From JAFGLZ01 sp964390905 (GTDB lineage Bacteria; Planctomycetota; Phycisphaerae; UBA1845; JAFGLZ01): 64,000 nt of DNA. Position 1 is the first letter of the stretch; every line of letters begins with the position of its first letter. Shown in pieces: positions 26,826 to 35,269 of the stretch. The stretch spans positions 8,535 to 72,534 of the forward strand of contig CAYMLO010000032.1 in assembly GCA_964390905.1 (NCBI GenBank), given 5' to 3'. A program made the position numbers and the translations under genes. A model generated the notes under the pieces. The model saw nothing but the letters and a program-made list of their open reading frames with translations. It ran no database searches and was not told the DNA's origin.

Positions 26826-29261
26826 TCAACAATCCGCGGCTTGGCGACGGATGACGAGGAGCGTCAGGTCATCAGACTGGGGCGCGGCGGAGGTAAACCG
26901 GCGGACCTCGTCCACAATCGCTTCGGTGAGGTGCCGGGCGGAAGCCGACGCGTGCGCTTTGATGACGGCGTCCAGACGTTCAGATAGGAACATGTCACGT
27001 GTAGGATTGGTGGCCTCCGTCACGCCATCGGTATACATCACAAGACAGTCGCCGGGGCCAAGGTCGGCCCGGCGGAGCTCATAGCCACCTTCTTCGCGGA
27101 CGGCCAGCGGCAACCCGCCGACCTCCAACGGGGACGGCTGCCCGTCCCGGACCAGAATGGGTGGGTTGTGTCCGGCGTTGGCGTAGTGGAGGCAGTGCCC
27201 ATTCGGGTCCAGCTGAGCGCAGAACATCGTCACGAAATCCCCCACGGTCTGCTTCCTCGAGATGATCGCGTGATTCGTGACCGCGAGGACCCGGTCGGGC
27301 GCCAGCCCATCCAGCGCCGCCGCGCGGGCGACGCCGTGCGTCTCCATCGTCAACATCGCCGCACGCAGGCCCTTGCCGACCGCGTCTCCGATCATCAACG
27401 TCGTGCGTCCGTCTCGGGTCAAGAACATGTCGAAGAAATCGCCGCCGACTTCGAACGTGGGCAGGCAGAGACCCGCGAGGTCGTAGCCCGACACGCCCGG
27501 AGGACACTTCGGTAAAACGCTCTGCTGGACCTCCCGGGCCAGCTCCATCTCTCGGGCGAGGCGCTCCTTCTCGGCAGTCGTGGCCTGCAGCTCGCGGACG
27601 TACTCGGCCAACTCCCCGCTCATTCGGTTGAGCGTGCCGGCCAGATAGCCCAGCTCGTCGCGACCTCGGACCGGGACGGCCAAGTCGCCCGGCGTGCCTC
27701 CGGCCTCGCGGACGTGCTCGGCGATCTCGAGCACCCGTCCGCCGAGCTGATGGGCCATGGCCGTCCCCACGATCAGGCAAAGGAAGATCGCCAGATTGAT
27801 CAGCACCGCAAGCGCATTCGGCATGTTCGACAACACGGCCGCTTGTCCGGCACGAGCCGACGTGATCGTGATGATCCGCAGCCCCGGGCGCGCGGTGCGG
27901 GCCTCGGCGATGTGCCACGCCTGCCCGCCGTGCTCGACAATCCGAGGGCGACCCTCGAAGGGCTCGTCGGGCGGGCTCAGGCCTGTGAGCTCCTTTGGGC
28001 CCCGGCGGTACAGCACATGGTCTTCCGGGTCGAGCAGCAGATATCCCTCGGTGGCCACGAGGTGCCGGATCGGGGACCGTCCGATCGGCGACGGGTCCTG
28101 GCGCCACGCCACCAACCCCGTCAACACCTGGTCGGGGAACGACGCGAGTCGGGCGATCCCCCGAAGCCTTGTCTTGCCCCCCACCTCCACGACGAAGAGA
28201 AACACGCGCTGGTCTCTGTTCCGTTGGTAGACCTGCAGCACCGGCTCGAGCATCATCGGCTCGATCAAGGCGGAGTCAGTGACCTCCAGGGAGGTGAAGG
28301 CGTCCTTTCTGGAGCCCCATTCGGCGAGTTTCTTCCTGCGCATCTCCTCGTCGAAGTCGGGGCGATCGTATTCGCTGGCCCAGGCGCTGAGCAGCTCCAA
28401 GTGCCGCTCGATCTCGTTGCGGGCGTCGTAGGCAAGACGCTGGTTGACGTAGGCCGCCAGAGACTCAGCCCTCGTCAACGTCCCGTATACCGTCAGGCCG
28501 CCGACTGCGTAGAGCGGTAGCAGACCGACCAGGAGCACCAGCACCATCAGCTTGGCGGCCATCGGCAGATCGACCCAAGCGCCCGGACGCATATGCTCTT
28601 CCGGGCCGCGATCCACCGCGCCCCAGAAACGCTGACAGAAGAAGGGGCCTCGCACGACCAGCGGGGACGCCGCCTTGAGAAGCAGCGGCGCCAGCAACCA
28701 GCACGGCAGCGAGTTGCCCCAGAACCACCGCAGGAATTGGCCCAAGTAATGCTCGAGATCGGCGACCTCGTCGGGACCGGCCCGAAGGTAGGTCTCGCCC
28801 ACCCCCACCGCAGCCCCCAGGGCAGTCGCGAGAAGGCACCCGACGACGGCCAGACCGATCCAGTCCCGCCTCTCGCGAAGCCGCGGATCGAGTCGACGAC
28901 GCCTGAACCACCAGCCCGCAAGACACGACTGGACGGTGTTGCTGGCCACGAAGGCAAACGGGGAGGCCCCGACGAGTGAGTTGCCGAGCATCGGCCCCAC
29001 GACGCAGGGCACCGCCCCGAAGATGCCAAACCAGATGGGAAAGACGACCTGGAACGCCGCCGCCGGCCAGAAGCTCGTGATCGCGCTGCCGTCGGGAGAC
29101 GAAAGCGTGATCGATCCCAGCGTCGCCGACAATCCCACCGGCACGAGGAGATAGAGTCCCACGAGAATGTTGCGGACGTGGATCGTCACGCGGTCGCCCG
29201 GACCCACGCGCCAGACGGCCTCGGCATCCGACGGATCGGGCCTGGCCATGCGGAATTCCAT
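26826..29261 (-). CDS. Membrane SpoIIE-type PP2C phosphatase with HAMP
   Basis: 811 residues. Residues 1-200 form a multi-helix membrane sensor resembling MASE1, with a second membrane segment near residue 240 (AAKLMVLVLLVGLLPLYAV). An extracytoplasmic domain (about 260-480) follows, then a helix (NALAVLINLAIFLCLIVG) and a HAMP linker. The C-terminal PP2C/SpoIIE phosphatase (about 590-805) shows MELAREVQQSVLP, LPTFEVGGDFFDMF, GDAVGKGLRAAM, NAGHNPPI, DCLVMYTDGVTEATN and QSDDLTLLVI. It should dephosphorylate a Ser/Thr site, typically on an anti-anti-sigma protein, in response to an outside cue. AGGTGG precedes ATG 29261; GTG 29270 is also possible. No STAS or anti-sigma gene is adjacent. Confidence 0.8.
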   Translation of the reverse strand: MEFRMARPDPSDAEAVWRVGPGDRVTIHVRNILVGLYLLVPVGLSATLGSITLSSPDGSAITSFWPAAAFQVVFPIWFGIFGAVPCVVGPMLGNSLVGASPFAFVASNTVQSCLAGWWFRRRRLDPRLRERRDWIGLAVVGCLLATALGAAVGVGETYLRAGPDEVADLEHYLGQFLRWFWGNSLPCWLLAPLLLKAASPLVVRGPFFCQRFWGAVDRGPEEHMRPGAWVDLPMAAKLMVLVLLVGLLPLYAVGGLTVYGTLTRAESLAAYVNQRLAYDARNEIERHLELLSAWASEYDRPDFDEEMRRKKLAEWGSRKDAFTSLEVTDSALIEPMMLEPVLQVYQRNRDQRVFLFVVEVGGKTRLRGIARLASFPDQVLTGLVAWRQDPSPIGRSPIRHLVATEGYLLLDPEDHVLYRRGPKELTGLSPPDEPFEGRPRIVEHGGQAWHIAEARTARPGLRIITITSARAGQAAVLSNMPNALAVLINLAIFLCLIVGTAMAHQLGGRVLEIAEHVREAGGTPGDLAVPVRGRDELGYLAGTLNRMSGELAEYVRELQATTAEKERLAREMELAREVQQSVLPKCPPGVSGYDLAGLCLPTFEVGGDFFDMFLTRDGRTTLMIGDAVGKGLRAAMLTMETHGVARAAALDGLAPDRVLAVTNHAIISRKQTVGDFVTMFCAQLDPNGHCLHYANAGHNPPILVRDGQPSPLEVGGLPLAVREEGGYELRRADLGPGDCLVMYTDGVTEATNPTRDMFLSERLDAVIKAHASASARHLTEAIVDEVRRFTSAAPQSDDLTLLVIRRQAADC

Positions 29262-29343
29262 GCCGTCCACCTATACCCTGAGCTCGCCCTCCGAGAAACC
29301 CCAACGGGCGGCTGGGACAACGGCTCTGCGCAGAGCGAGGCTC

Positions 29344-31755
29344 TCACGGCTGTCTAATAAGTTCGATGCCCTCGGCAGCCTCGACGTTCACCGTGTGCCC
29401 GGCGGGGACCCCGACGCGGTAGAAGAGCTTCGGGCCCTGCCGCCGCCACCGCACCGAAACCGGGCCGGCGACCGTCGGGATCCGTCCCTCGCACCACGCC
29501 AAGCCGACGTCGCAGAAACGGAGGCGCACCGCCCGGTCCACCGGATCGACGCCGCAGACGCCCAACACGTCGCGGTAGAGCGTATGCACGACGTGCGAAG
29601 CGAACCCGTGGTTGCAGCTCGCGGTCGGCGTGACGTTCTCCCATAGCGTGCCCGTCCGCTCGGCCATGTAGCACAGGTACTCGACAGATTCATCAAGGAC
29701 CTGCTGGCAGCGGCCGTAGCGGCTCAGCAGCTCGATCCGCAACGTGTTGCCCACGAACGAATTGGCCGCGTGCACCTCGGGAAACGCCTTCGCCTCGGCG
29801 CGCTTCGGGCCGAACTGTTCACACAACGTCCGCCACAACTCGGAGTGCGTCTCCGGCGTGGCGACGTCGAAGAAAAAGGCGAAGTACTGGCAGACCTCGC
29901 TGCGGTTCCGGGTGACCTCGAGCTTGCCGTTCTTCCTGACCGCGTTGTCGACGAAGAACTCGCCGTCGAAGGACTGTCGGCGAACGACGTCGCGGATCCG
30001 TTCGGTCTGCGCGGCCAGCTCAGACCGGTCGTACATCCGAGCGGCCGAGGCGAGGGCGGCGGCGTAGAGCATGTTCGTGGGGTAGTTGACGTCCTGCACG
30101 AAGGCGTTGGCTTTGGACCACTCGACGAAGACCCAGCTTTCGAGCTTCTCCAACAGCCCATCGTCGTTCAGAAACGGCTTGAAGTAGTCGAACAGCCGCA
30201 ACAGCTTCGGCTCCAAAGCCTTGACGGTCTGGAAGTCGCCGCTCCGGGCCAGGTACTCCTCGAGCTGGACCACAAACCACAGCGCCCAGTTGGGAATGAA
30301 CGTCCCGTTGGGATGATCCGCCGGGTAGCACATGGGCAGCATCCCGTCCGGCAGGTGCTCGAACCGCTCGGGCAGGAGGTAGTTCTCGAAGAAGTTCCGC
30401 TCGAGCGCCGTGTTGCTGCACAGGTCGCACGCGACGCGGGCCGTGAAGAAGCTGTCGCACAGCCAGCCGGCCCGCTCGCGGGAGGGACAGTCCATGAAGA
30501 CGTCCAGGGCGTTCTGGGCGAGGGTTTCCCGGCCTGCGTCGAAGAGCCGGTTCAGTCGCTCGTCGCTGGACGAGAAGTGTGCATGCCACACATCCGGGTA
30601 TGCGTACTCGCGGATGTAGACGTGCTGGACGTCGCTCTGGCCGTCAAGCGCGATGAGCTTCAAGTAGCGGAGCGTGTACGGCTCGAACGACTCGATCTCG
30701 AAGACGCCCTCCGGCAGGTCGTAGGTGACGACGTTCGCGCAACCCATCCGTCTGAAGTTGACGTCGCCGTCGGTCAGGATCTCGTCGAACGTCAGGAAGA
30801 GCCGCGTGGGTTGCCGGCACGTGATCTTCGCGCCCACAAAGCCCGTGCAGTTCACACCGAAGTCCAGGATGTGGTACGAGTTCTTGGTAAGCGTCAGCCT
30901 GTCTGCCCACGAGAACGGCCGGTCGAGCGTGTCGCCCGGCCGGGTGGCGATCTTCTGCAACTCGATGGTGGGCACGGTCGCTAGCTCGGCTTCCGGATAC
31001 CCACCGAGCTCGGGGCCGATGCCGGTCAGCGATCGGTCTTTCCACGGCTTTTTGACATCCAGGCCGGTCTCGATGTCGCCTTGCGAAACGTGCCACACCG
31101 CGGGCCTGGTCGAGAACGTCGGATTCGGCACGCCGCGAGGGATCAGACGCTTCGGCGGCAGCGTCGCGCAGGGCACGGTCGAGACCTTCGTGTCGGCATC
31201 GCGCCGCCATTGGCCGTCATCGGTGACCAGCCGGTACACTTCCGTGAACGGCCGTTGGAAGCTGTAGCGCTGGACCTTCTGCACGCGCTCGGTCAAGACG
31301 GTCGCCTCGAACGAGACGCCGTCCCCCGCGGTGGCGGCCAACACCTTCCCGCCCACCATGACCTCCGCCTGCAGGAAGGAAGGCTGATCCAGCAGGTAGT
31401 AGCTGTTGACGTTGTAGCCGGCGACCTCCACCGCGATGACGTTCTTGCCCGCACCGACGCTGCCGGTCAGATCCCACTGGTCGACCCGGTAGTACCCGTG
31501 CGGCCCGCGCGCCGGGCCGTAGCCGCAGAATCGACCGTTGACGAACGCACGGTAGACCGTGGAGGCGGTCACACGAAGCAGGACGCGCCGCCCCTCGGGA
31601 ACGTCGACCACGGCCCGGAACCCGACGAAGAGGTTGCGCTCTTGTTCCCTGCCCTGTGGCCAGATCGGCTTGGCGGTGCGGAAGGTGGCGCCGCCGACCG
31701 GAAAGGCCGCTGCGGCCGACATCGGCAGCAGGCCCAGCAGATCAACGTGGGTCAT
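29344..31755 (-). CDS. GH78 alpha-L-rhamnosidase
   Basis: 803 residues. The N-terminal beta-sandwich (FVGFRAVVDVPEG, AFVNGRFCGYGPARG) and the six-hairpin barrel are those of bacterial rhamnosidases. Family motifs seen are DCPSRERAGWLCDSFFTA, with the acidic residues of the active site, and the later TLWENVTPTASCNHGFASH, with the Glu that serves as catalytic base. It releases terminal L-rhamnose by inversion. Only a marginal signal is visible (MTHVDLLGLLPMSAAAAF), so export is uncertain. AAGGAGA lies 6 nt before ATG 31755. It is divergent from the DUF1080 gene and, with it, points to glycan use. Confidence 0.8.
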   Translation of the reverse strand: MTHVDLLGLLPMSAAAAFPVGGATFRTAKPIWPQGREQERNLFVGFRAVVDVPEGRRVLLRVTASTVYRAFVNGRFCGYGPARGPHGYYRVDQWDLTGSVGAGKNVIAVEVAGYNVNSYYLLDQPSFLQAEVMVGGKVLAATAGDGVSFEATVLTERVQKVQRYSFQRPFTEVYRLVTDDGQWRRDADTKVSTVPCATLPPKRLIPRGVPNPTFSTRPAVWHVSQGDIETGLDVKKPWKDRSLTGIGPELGGYPEAELATVPTIELQKIATRPGDTLDRPFSWADRLTLTKNSYHILDFGVNCTGFVGAKITCRQPTRLFLTFDEILTDGDVNFRRMGCANVVTYDLPEGVFEIESFEPYTLRYLKLIALDGQSDVQHVYIREYAYPDVWHAHFSSSDERLNRLFDAGRETLAQNALDVFMDCPSRERAGWLCDSFFTARVACDLCSNTALERNFFENYLLPERFEHLPDGMLPMCYPADHPNGTFIPNWALWFVVQLEEYLARSGDFQTVKALEPKLLRLFDYFKPFLNDDGLLEKLESWVFVEWSKANAFVQDVNYPTNMLYAAALASAARMYDRSELAAQTERIRDVVRRQSFDGEFFVDNAVRKNGKLEVTRNRSEVCQYFAFFFDVATPETHSELWRTLCEQFGPKRAEAKAFPEVHAANSFVGNTLRIELLSRYGRCQQVLDESVEYLCYMAERTGTLWENVTPTASCNHGFASHVVHTLYRDVLGVCGVDPVDRAVRLRFCDVGLAWCEGRIPTVAGPVSVRWRRQGPKLFYRVGVPAGHTVNVEAAEGIELIRQP

Positions 31756-32003
31756 ACTCGTCTCCTTGGCAGACTCCTGTTCACATCTTCGGGCGTAGTG
31801 TATCAGGTGCACCGCGGATCCGCGCGGGCAACGCACCGCCGGGTGCGTGACAGATTGGGCGGGCCATCGGAGGGGTGCCCCATCATTCACGCTCCTCGAC
31901 CGTCTGTACGCACGCTCCTCCCTTGCGGAGCCCGGCGTCGATCGGCATGATACGCCCTGCCGGTGTCGTGCGGATGACGGCAACAGATCGAGAGGAGCAA
32001 GAC

Positions 32004-33242
32004 ATGGGACGCGCAACCGTGCTGGTGGTTCTGGCATCCTTGGTAGGCTTCCCGGGCGCACCGGGTCCTGCCTTGGCCGAGCAGGCGCAAAACACGCTGA
32101 CCAAGCAAGAGGTGGCGGACGGGTGGCTGCTGCTGTTTGACGGCAAGACGCTGTTCGGCTGGGAGAACCATGGCGACGGCAAGTGGAAGGTCGTGGACGG
32201 TACGCTCGTCTGCGAAGAGGGCGCAGGAGGCTGGCTGGGCACGACCACCGAATTCGCCGACTGCATCCTGAAGTGCCAATACCGCATCAGCAAGACGGGC
32301 AACAGCGGCATCTTCGTCCGGGCGAAGCGAGACACGAACCGGCCCCATATCGATGGCTACGAGATACAGGTCTGCGACGACCATCCGCGGAATCCGACCG
32401 GCAGCGTCTACGGCGTGATCTCGACGAAGCGGCCCGGCGCGAAGTGCGTCACAGCCGTCGAGAAATGGCAGGACGTCGAGATCCGCGTCGACGGGAATCG
32501 TTTTCGGGTGATCCTCAACGGAACGAAGGTCGTCGACGACTGCGACAAGCGTCCCGGCCCCGGCGGCCGACCCGGGAAGTTCACGCGCGGCCACGTCGGC
32601 GTGCAATACCACAACCCGGGCATGAAGATCGAATACCGCAACATCAAACTCAAGCCGCTCGGCACCAAGCCCCTCTTCAACGGCAAGGACCTGACCGGCT
32701 GGACCCCACATCCCGGTCGACCGGGCAAGTTCACCGTCGAGCCCGGCGGGGTGCTGCACGCGGTGGGCGGGCTCGGGTCGATCTGGGCACCGGGCGAGTA
32801 CAAAGACTTCGTGCTGCAGTTGGACGGGAAGACGGCGAAGGAGGGCTATCAGAACAGCGGCGTGTTCTTCCGGTCGATCCCCGAGCAGTTCCTTCAGGGC
32901 TATGAAGTCCAGATCTTCAACAAGTGTCGCAACGGCGATCGGACCAAGCCCGTAGACTGGGGCACGGGCGCGATCTACAAGCGTCAGGCCGTCCGTTGGG
33001 TCTACCCCGAGAACGGCGAGTGGTTCTCGATGACGCTCGTGGCGCATGGCAAGCACATGGCCACCTGGGTCAACGGAAACCAGGTCACCGACTGGACCGA
33101 CACTCGTCGCATGCACGCGAACCCCCGACGCGGCTGCCGGACTGACGCGGGGAAGATCATGCTCCAGTCCCACGACCGCCACAGCAACCTGTCATTCCGC
33201 AACATCCGCTTGGCCGAGTACGCCGAGGTCCCGTCCAAGTGA
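32004..33242 (+). CDS. Secreted tandem DUF1080 (3-keto-disaccharide hydrolase) protein
   Basis: 412 residues. A Sec signal ends near PALAEQA. Two DUF1080 beta-jelly-roll domains follow (about 33-215 and 218-405). The first shows LLLFDGKTLFGWENHGDGKW, NSGIFVRA and DGYEIQVCDD; the second shows LFNGKDLTGWTPHPG, NSGVFFRSIPE and GYEVQIFN. DUF1080 proteins are hydrolases of 3-keto-glucosides and are very common in planctomycetes. Two copies in one chain suggest a bivalent or one-active, one-binding arrangement. AGAGGAG lies 7 nt before ATG 32004. It is followed 24 nt later by a sugar-binding lipoprotein gene, a likely operon. Confidence 0.8.
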   Translation: MGRATVLVVLASLVGFPGAPGPALAEQAQNTLTKQEVADGWLLLFDGKTLFGWENHGDGKWKVVDGTLVCEEGAGGWLGTTTEFADCILKCQYRISKTGNSGIFVRAKRDTNRPHIDGYEIQVCDDHPRNPTGSVYGVISTKRPGAKCVTAVEKWQDVEIRVDGNRFRVILNGTKVVDDCDKRPGPGGRPGKFTRGHVGVQYHNPGMKIEYRNIKLKPLGTKPLFNGKDLTGWTPHPGRPGKFTVEPGGVLHAVGGLGSIWAPGEYKDFVLQLDGKTAKEGYQNSGVFFRSIPEQFLQGYEVQIFNKCRNGDRTKPVDWGTGAIYKRQAVRWVYPENGEWFSMTLVAHGKHMATWVNGNQVTDWTDTRRMHANPRRGCRTDAGKIMLQSHDRHSNLSFRNIRLAEYAEVPSK

Positions 33243-33266
33243 CGACCGGTATGGGGAGGTGGTGCG

Positions 33267-34247
33267 ATGCGAAGATGCGTGGGTCTGATCGTCACAGCGG
33301 TGGGTGTGATCATGCTGCCGGCGTGTCGGCAAGAGGAGGCTGTTCCCGGCAAGACGTCCGCCAAGCGGCCTGACGTGTACATCCAGGTCTCGGCGCTGGG
33401 CAGCCTCGAGTACTTCTACGACCACAAGCTCGGGATGAAGAAGGCCGGCGAGTTGCTCGGCGTCCAGACCGAGTACACCGGCCCGGCCGATCGGGACATC
33501 CCGGCCATGGTCGCTTCGCTCGAACTGGCGATCGCCCGCAGGCCGGGCGGCATCGTCGTGGTGGGCTTCGACGACGCACTCACCCCGGTGATCGACAAGG
33601 CCGTCCGGGAGGGCATCCCCGTCGTGACCGTCGACGCCGACCTGCCGAAGTCCAAGCGCATTGCCTTCGTCGGCACGGGCAACTACAACGCGGGCTATCA
33701 GGGCGGCCTGAAGCTGGCCGACTTGGTCGGTGGCAAGGGCAAGGTCGCGTTGTTGACCAAGACGGGCCAGTCGAACCTCAACGAGCGGATCCGGGGCTAC
33801 CGGGCCGCCCTGACCGAGTCGCCCGACATCACCATCGTCGGCGTCGAGAACACCGAGAGCGATCCGGCCAAGGCCACGCAGGTGGCCTCGCTGCTGCTGC
33901 AGCGTCACGCTGACCTGGCGGGGATCGCCTGCGTCGAGGCGGCCGGCGGCGCCGGGGCGGCCACGGCCGTCAAAGAAGCCGGCAAGGTCGGCCAGGTCAA
34001 GATCGTCGCGATGGACCGCGACAACGCCGTCCTCCGCTACATCGCCGACGACGTGATCCAGGCCGCCGTCGCCCAGCAGACCGCCCTCATGCCCGTCTAC
34101 GCCGTCATGATCCTCTACCAGCTCAACCACCTCGACGTGGCCATCTCCACCGACAACGTCGCCGCCGGCGTCCCCGGCGTCCCCAAGACCATCGACACCG
34201 GCGTGATCATCGTGGACAAGGGGAACTACAAGCATTTCCTTCGCTAG
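33267..34247 (+). CDS. Periplasmic sugar-binding lipoprotein, RbsB-like (orphan)
   Basis: 326 residues. Signal MRRCVGLIVTAVGVIMLPAC ends in lipobox LPAC. The mature part is a type-4 periplasmic binding fold: DVYIQVSALGSLEYF, AMVASLELAIARRPGGIVVVGFD, VVTVDADLPKSKRIAFVGTGNYNAG, GKVALLTKTGQSNLNERIRGY and VIQAAVAQQ. Such proteins bind ribose-, xylose- or galactose-like sugars and pass them to an ABC permease. No ATPase or permease gene follows, so the transporter partner is elsewhere or it works as a sensor. GGGGAGGTGG lies before ATG 33267. It is encoded just after the DUF1080 protein and just before the inverted repeat element. Confidence 0.8.
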   Translation: MRRCVGLIVTAVGVIMLPACRQEEAVPGKTSAKRPDVYIQVSALGSLEYFYDHKLGMKKAGELLGVQTEYTGPADRDIPAMVASLELAIARRPGGIVVVGFDDALTPVIDKAVREGIPVVTVDADLPKSKRIAFVGTGNYNAGYQGGLKLADLVGGKGKVALLTKTGQSNLNERIRGYRAALTESPDITIVGVENTESDPAKATQVASLLLQRHADLAGIACVEAAGGAGAATAVKEAGKVGQVKIVAMDRDNAVLRYIADDVIQAAVAQQTALMPVYAVMILYQLNHLDVAISTDNVAAGVPGVPKTIDTGVIIVDKGNYKHFLR

Positions 34248-34329
34248 GGGCGTTCTTGGCGGCGCAGTCTCGCGCAGGGAACGGATAGCACGCGGAAGCG
34301 CCGAGGCGGCGTATTCGCGCGGCTTGCCA

Positions 34330-34516
34330 GCCGGCTTCGAGCCGGCGCAACCGTTAGACACGGACTTCAGTCCGTGGGTGTCTGCGCCCGCTTCGTTCCT
34401 CCCCCCTCCCCCCAAGCCGGCTTAAGCCGGCTTGGGGGGAGGGGGGAGGAAGCGCCGGGACCGCCTGCGCACGGGCTGAAGCCCGTGCCTAACGGGGGAG
34501 CCGGCTGGAAGCCGGC
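34330..34516. repeat. 187-bp near-palindromic REP-doublet-like element
   Basis: Two 47-bp arms (34330-34376 and 34470-34516) are inverted copies, differing at 7 positions. Each arm holds two small hairpins separated by a short CCGTTAG-containing spacer: a GCCGGC-type hairpin outside and a CACGG..CCGTG-type hairpin inside. The centre holds a perfect 56-bp palindrome. The arm layout is that of two REP-like units in opposite orientation (a REPIN/BIME style). No transposase of the RAYT type is in the window. The rest of the 385-nt gap (34248-34632) holds nothing I recognise. Confidence 0.8.
34396..34451. repeat. Perfect 56-bp palindrome (28-bp arms, no loop)
   Basis: 34396-34423 is the exact reverse complement of 34424-34451. 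The left arm is pyrimidine-rich (TTCCTCCCCCCTCCCCCC) and ends AAGCCGGCTT; the right arm is its purine-rich mirror. The centre coincides with that of the larger 187-bp repeat. It could form a cruciform, or could mark an assembly fold; the divergent outer arms argue against the second for the whole element. Confidence 0.9.
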
Positions 34517-34632
34517 AGAAGCCAGCCGCATCGCTCTGCAGCAGCTCGAGGCCCGTCAGGTCGAAGGGACACCATCTCATACGTCAGCACCTGCAGCATC
34601 TCCTGTCCGACGCCACCCCAGCGCGCATACCA

Positions 34633-35247
34633 ATGCACGCTGCCGGACTCATGAGCGACCTTGCCGGGACACAACACACGTCCTATGCTGCAAGGGATCC
34701 GTTTTTGCGATCTTGCCTCGACTCAACGCCCTGGCTGAAGAGCAAACAGATGCTACTGGACCTTCAGGACCCTTGCAGAGACGCAACCGAGAGAGGGTTC
34801 CCCCCGACCTCCGCGTACCTGTGGTTCCAGCCAGACGAAGACGTCCCCATCGAGGAATTGATCGACCTCGCGCCTGTCCTTCTCGAGGACGAGTCAACGG
34901 TGAGGGTCCTTGTGTTTCGCGCATTCGCGGCGAACGATCATGTCGCTGACCTGGATAGCGCCGCGCGCATCATCACCGCTGAGACTGCGGAGGGATATGC
35001 GTTGGTCAGTTGCGGCAGTCGCAAGGAGGCCGAACAGGCCCTGGACCCCAGCTGGGTTGCTGAGAGGAAGAGCCAAGAGTCCGCGATCGCCTGGGCATTT
35101 CCAGACCACCCAGTCATCTTCTTCCACCACTCGCACCACAGCATGGAAGTCATCGGGAAAAGTCCCCAAGTCAGACGCTGCGCCGGTCTCTTGTTCGACA
35201 GGTACTTCGCGGTCCCCGGGACACAGGCCGACACCGGTGGGCCTTGA
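34633..35247 (+). CDS. Hypothetical protein, family not recognised
   Basis: 204 residues, or 198 from ATG 34651. I recognise no motif. The chain looks like a real folded cytoplasmic protein: AYLWFQPDEDVPIEELIDLAPVL, then RVLVFRAFAANDHVADLDSAA, then GYALVSCGSRKEAEQAL and HPVIFFHHSHHSMEVIGKSP. It has no signal or membrane helix. Its codons look less GC-biased in the third position than those of the neighbours, and it starts just after the inverted repeat element, so acquisition by transfer is possible. It ends 22 nt before the converging mmsA-type gene. Confidence 0.5.
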   Translation: MHAAGLMSDLAGTQHTSYAARDPFLRSCLDSTPWLKSKQMLLDLQDPCRDATERGFPPTSAYLWFQPDEDVPIEELIDLAPVLLEDESTVRVLVFRAFAANDHVADLDSAARIITAETAEGYALVSCGSRKEAEQALDPSWVAERKSQESAIAWAFPDHPVIFFHHSHHSMEVIGKSPQVRRCAGLLFDRYFAVPGTQADTGGP

Positions 35248-35269
35248 GTAGCGCGAGAAACCCAGACCG

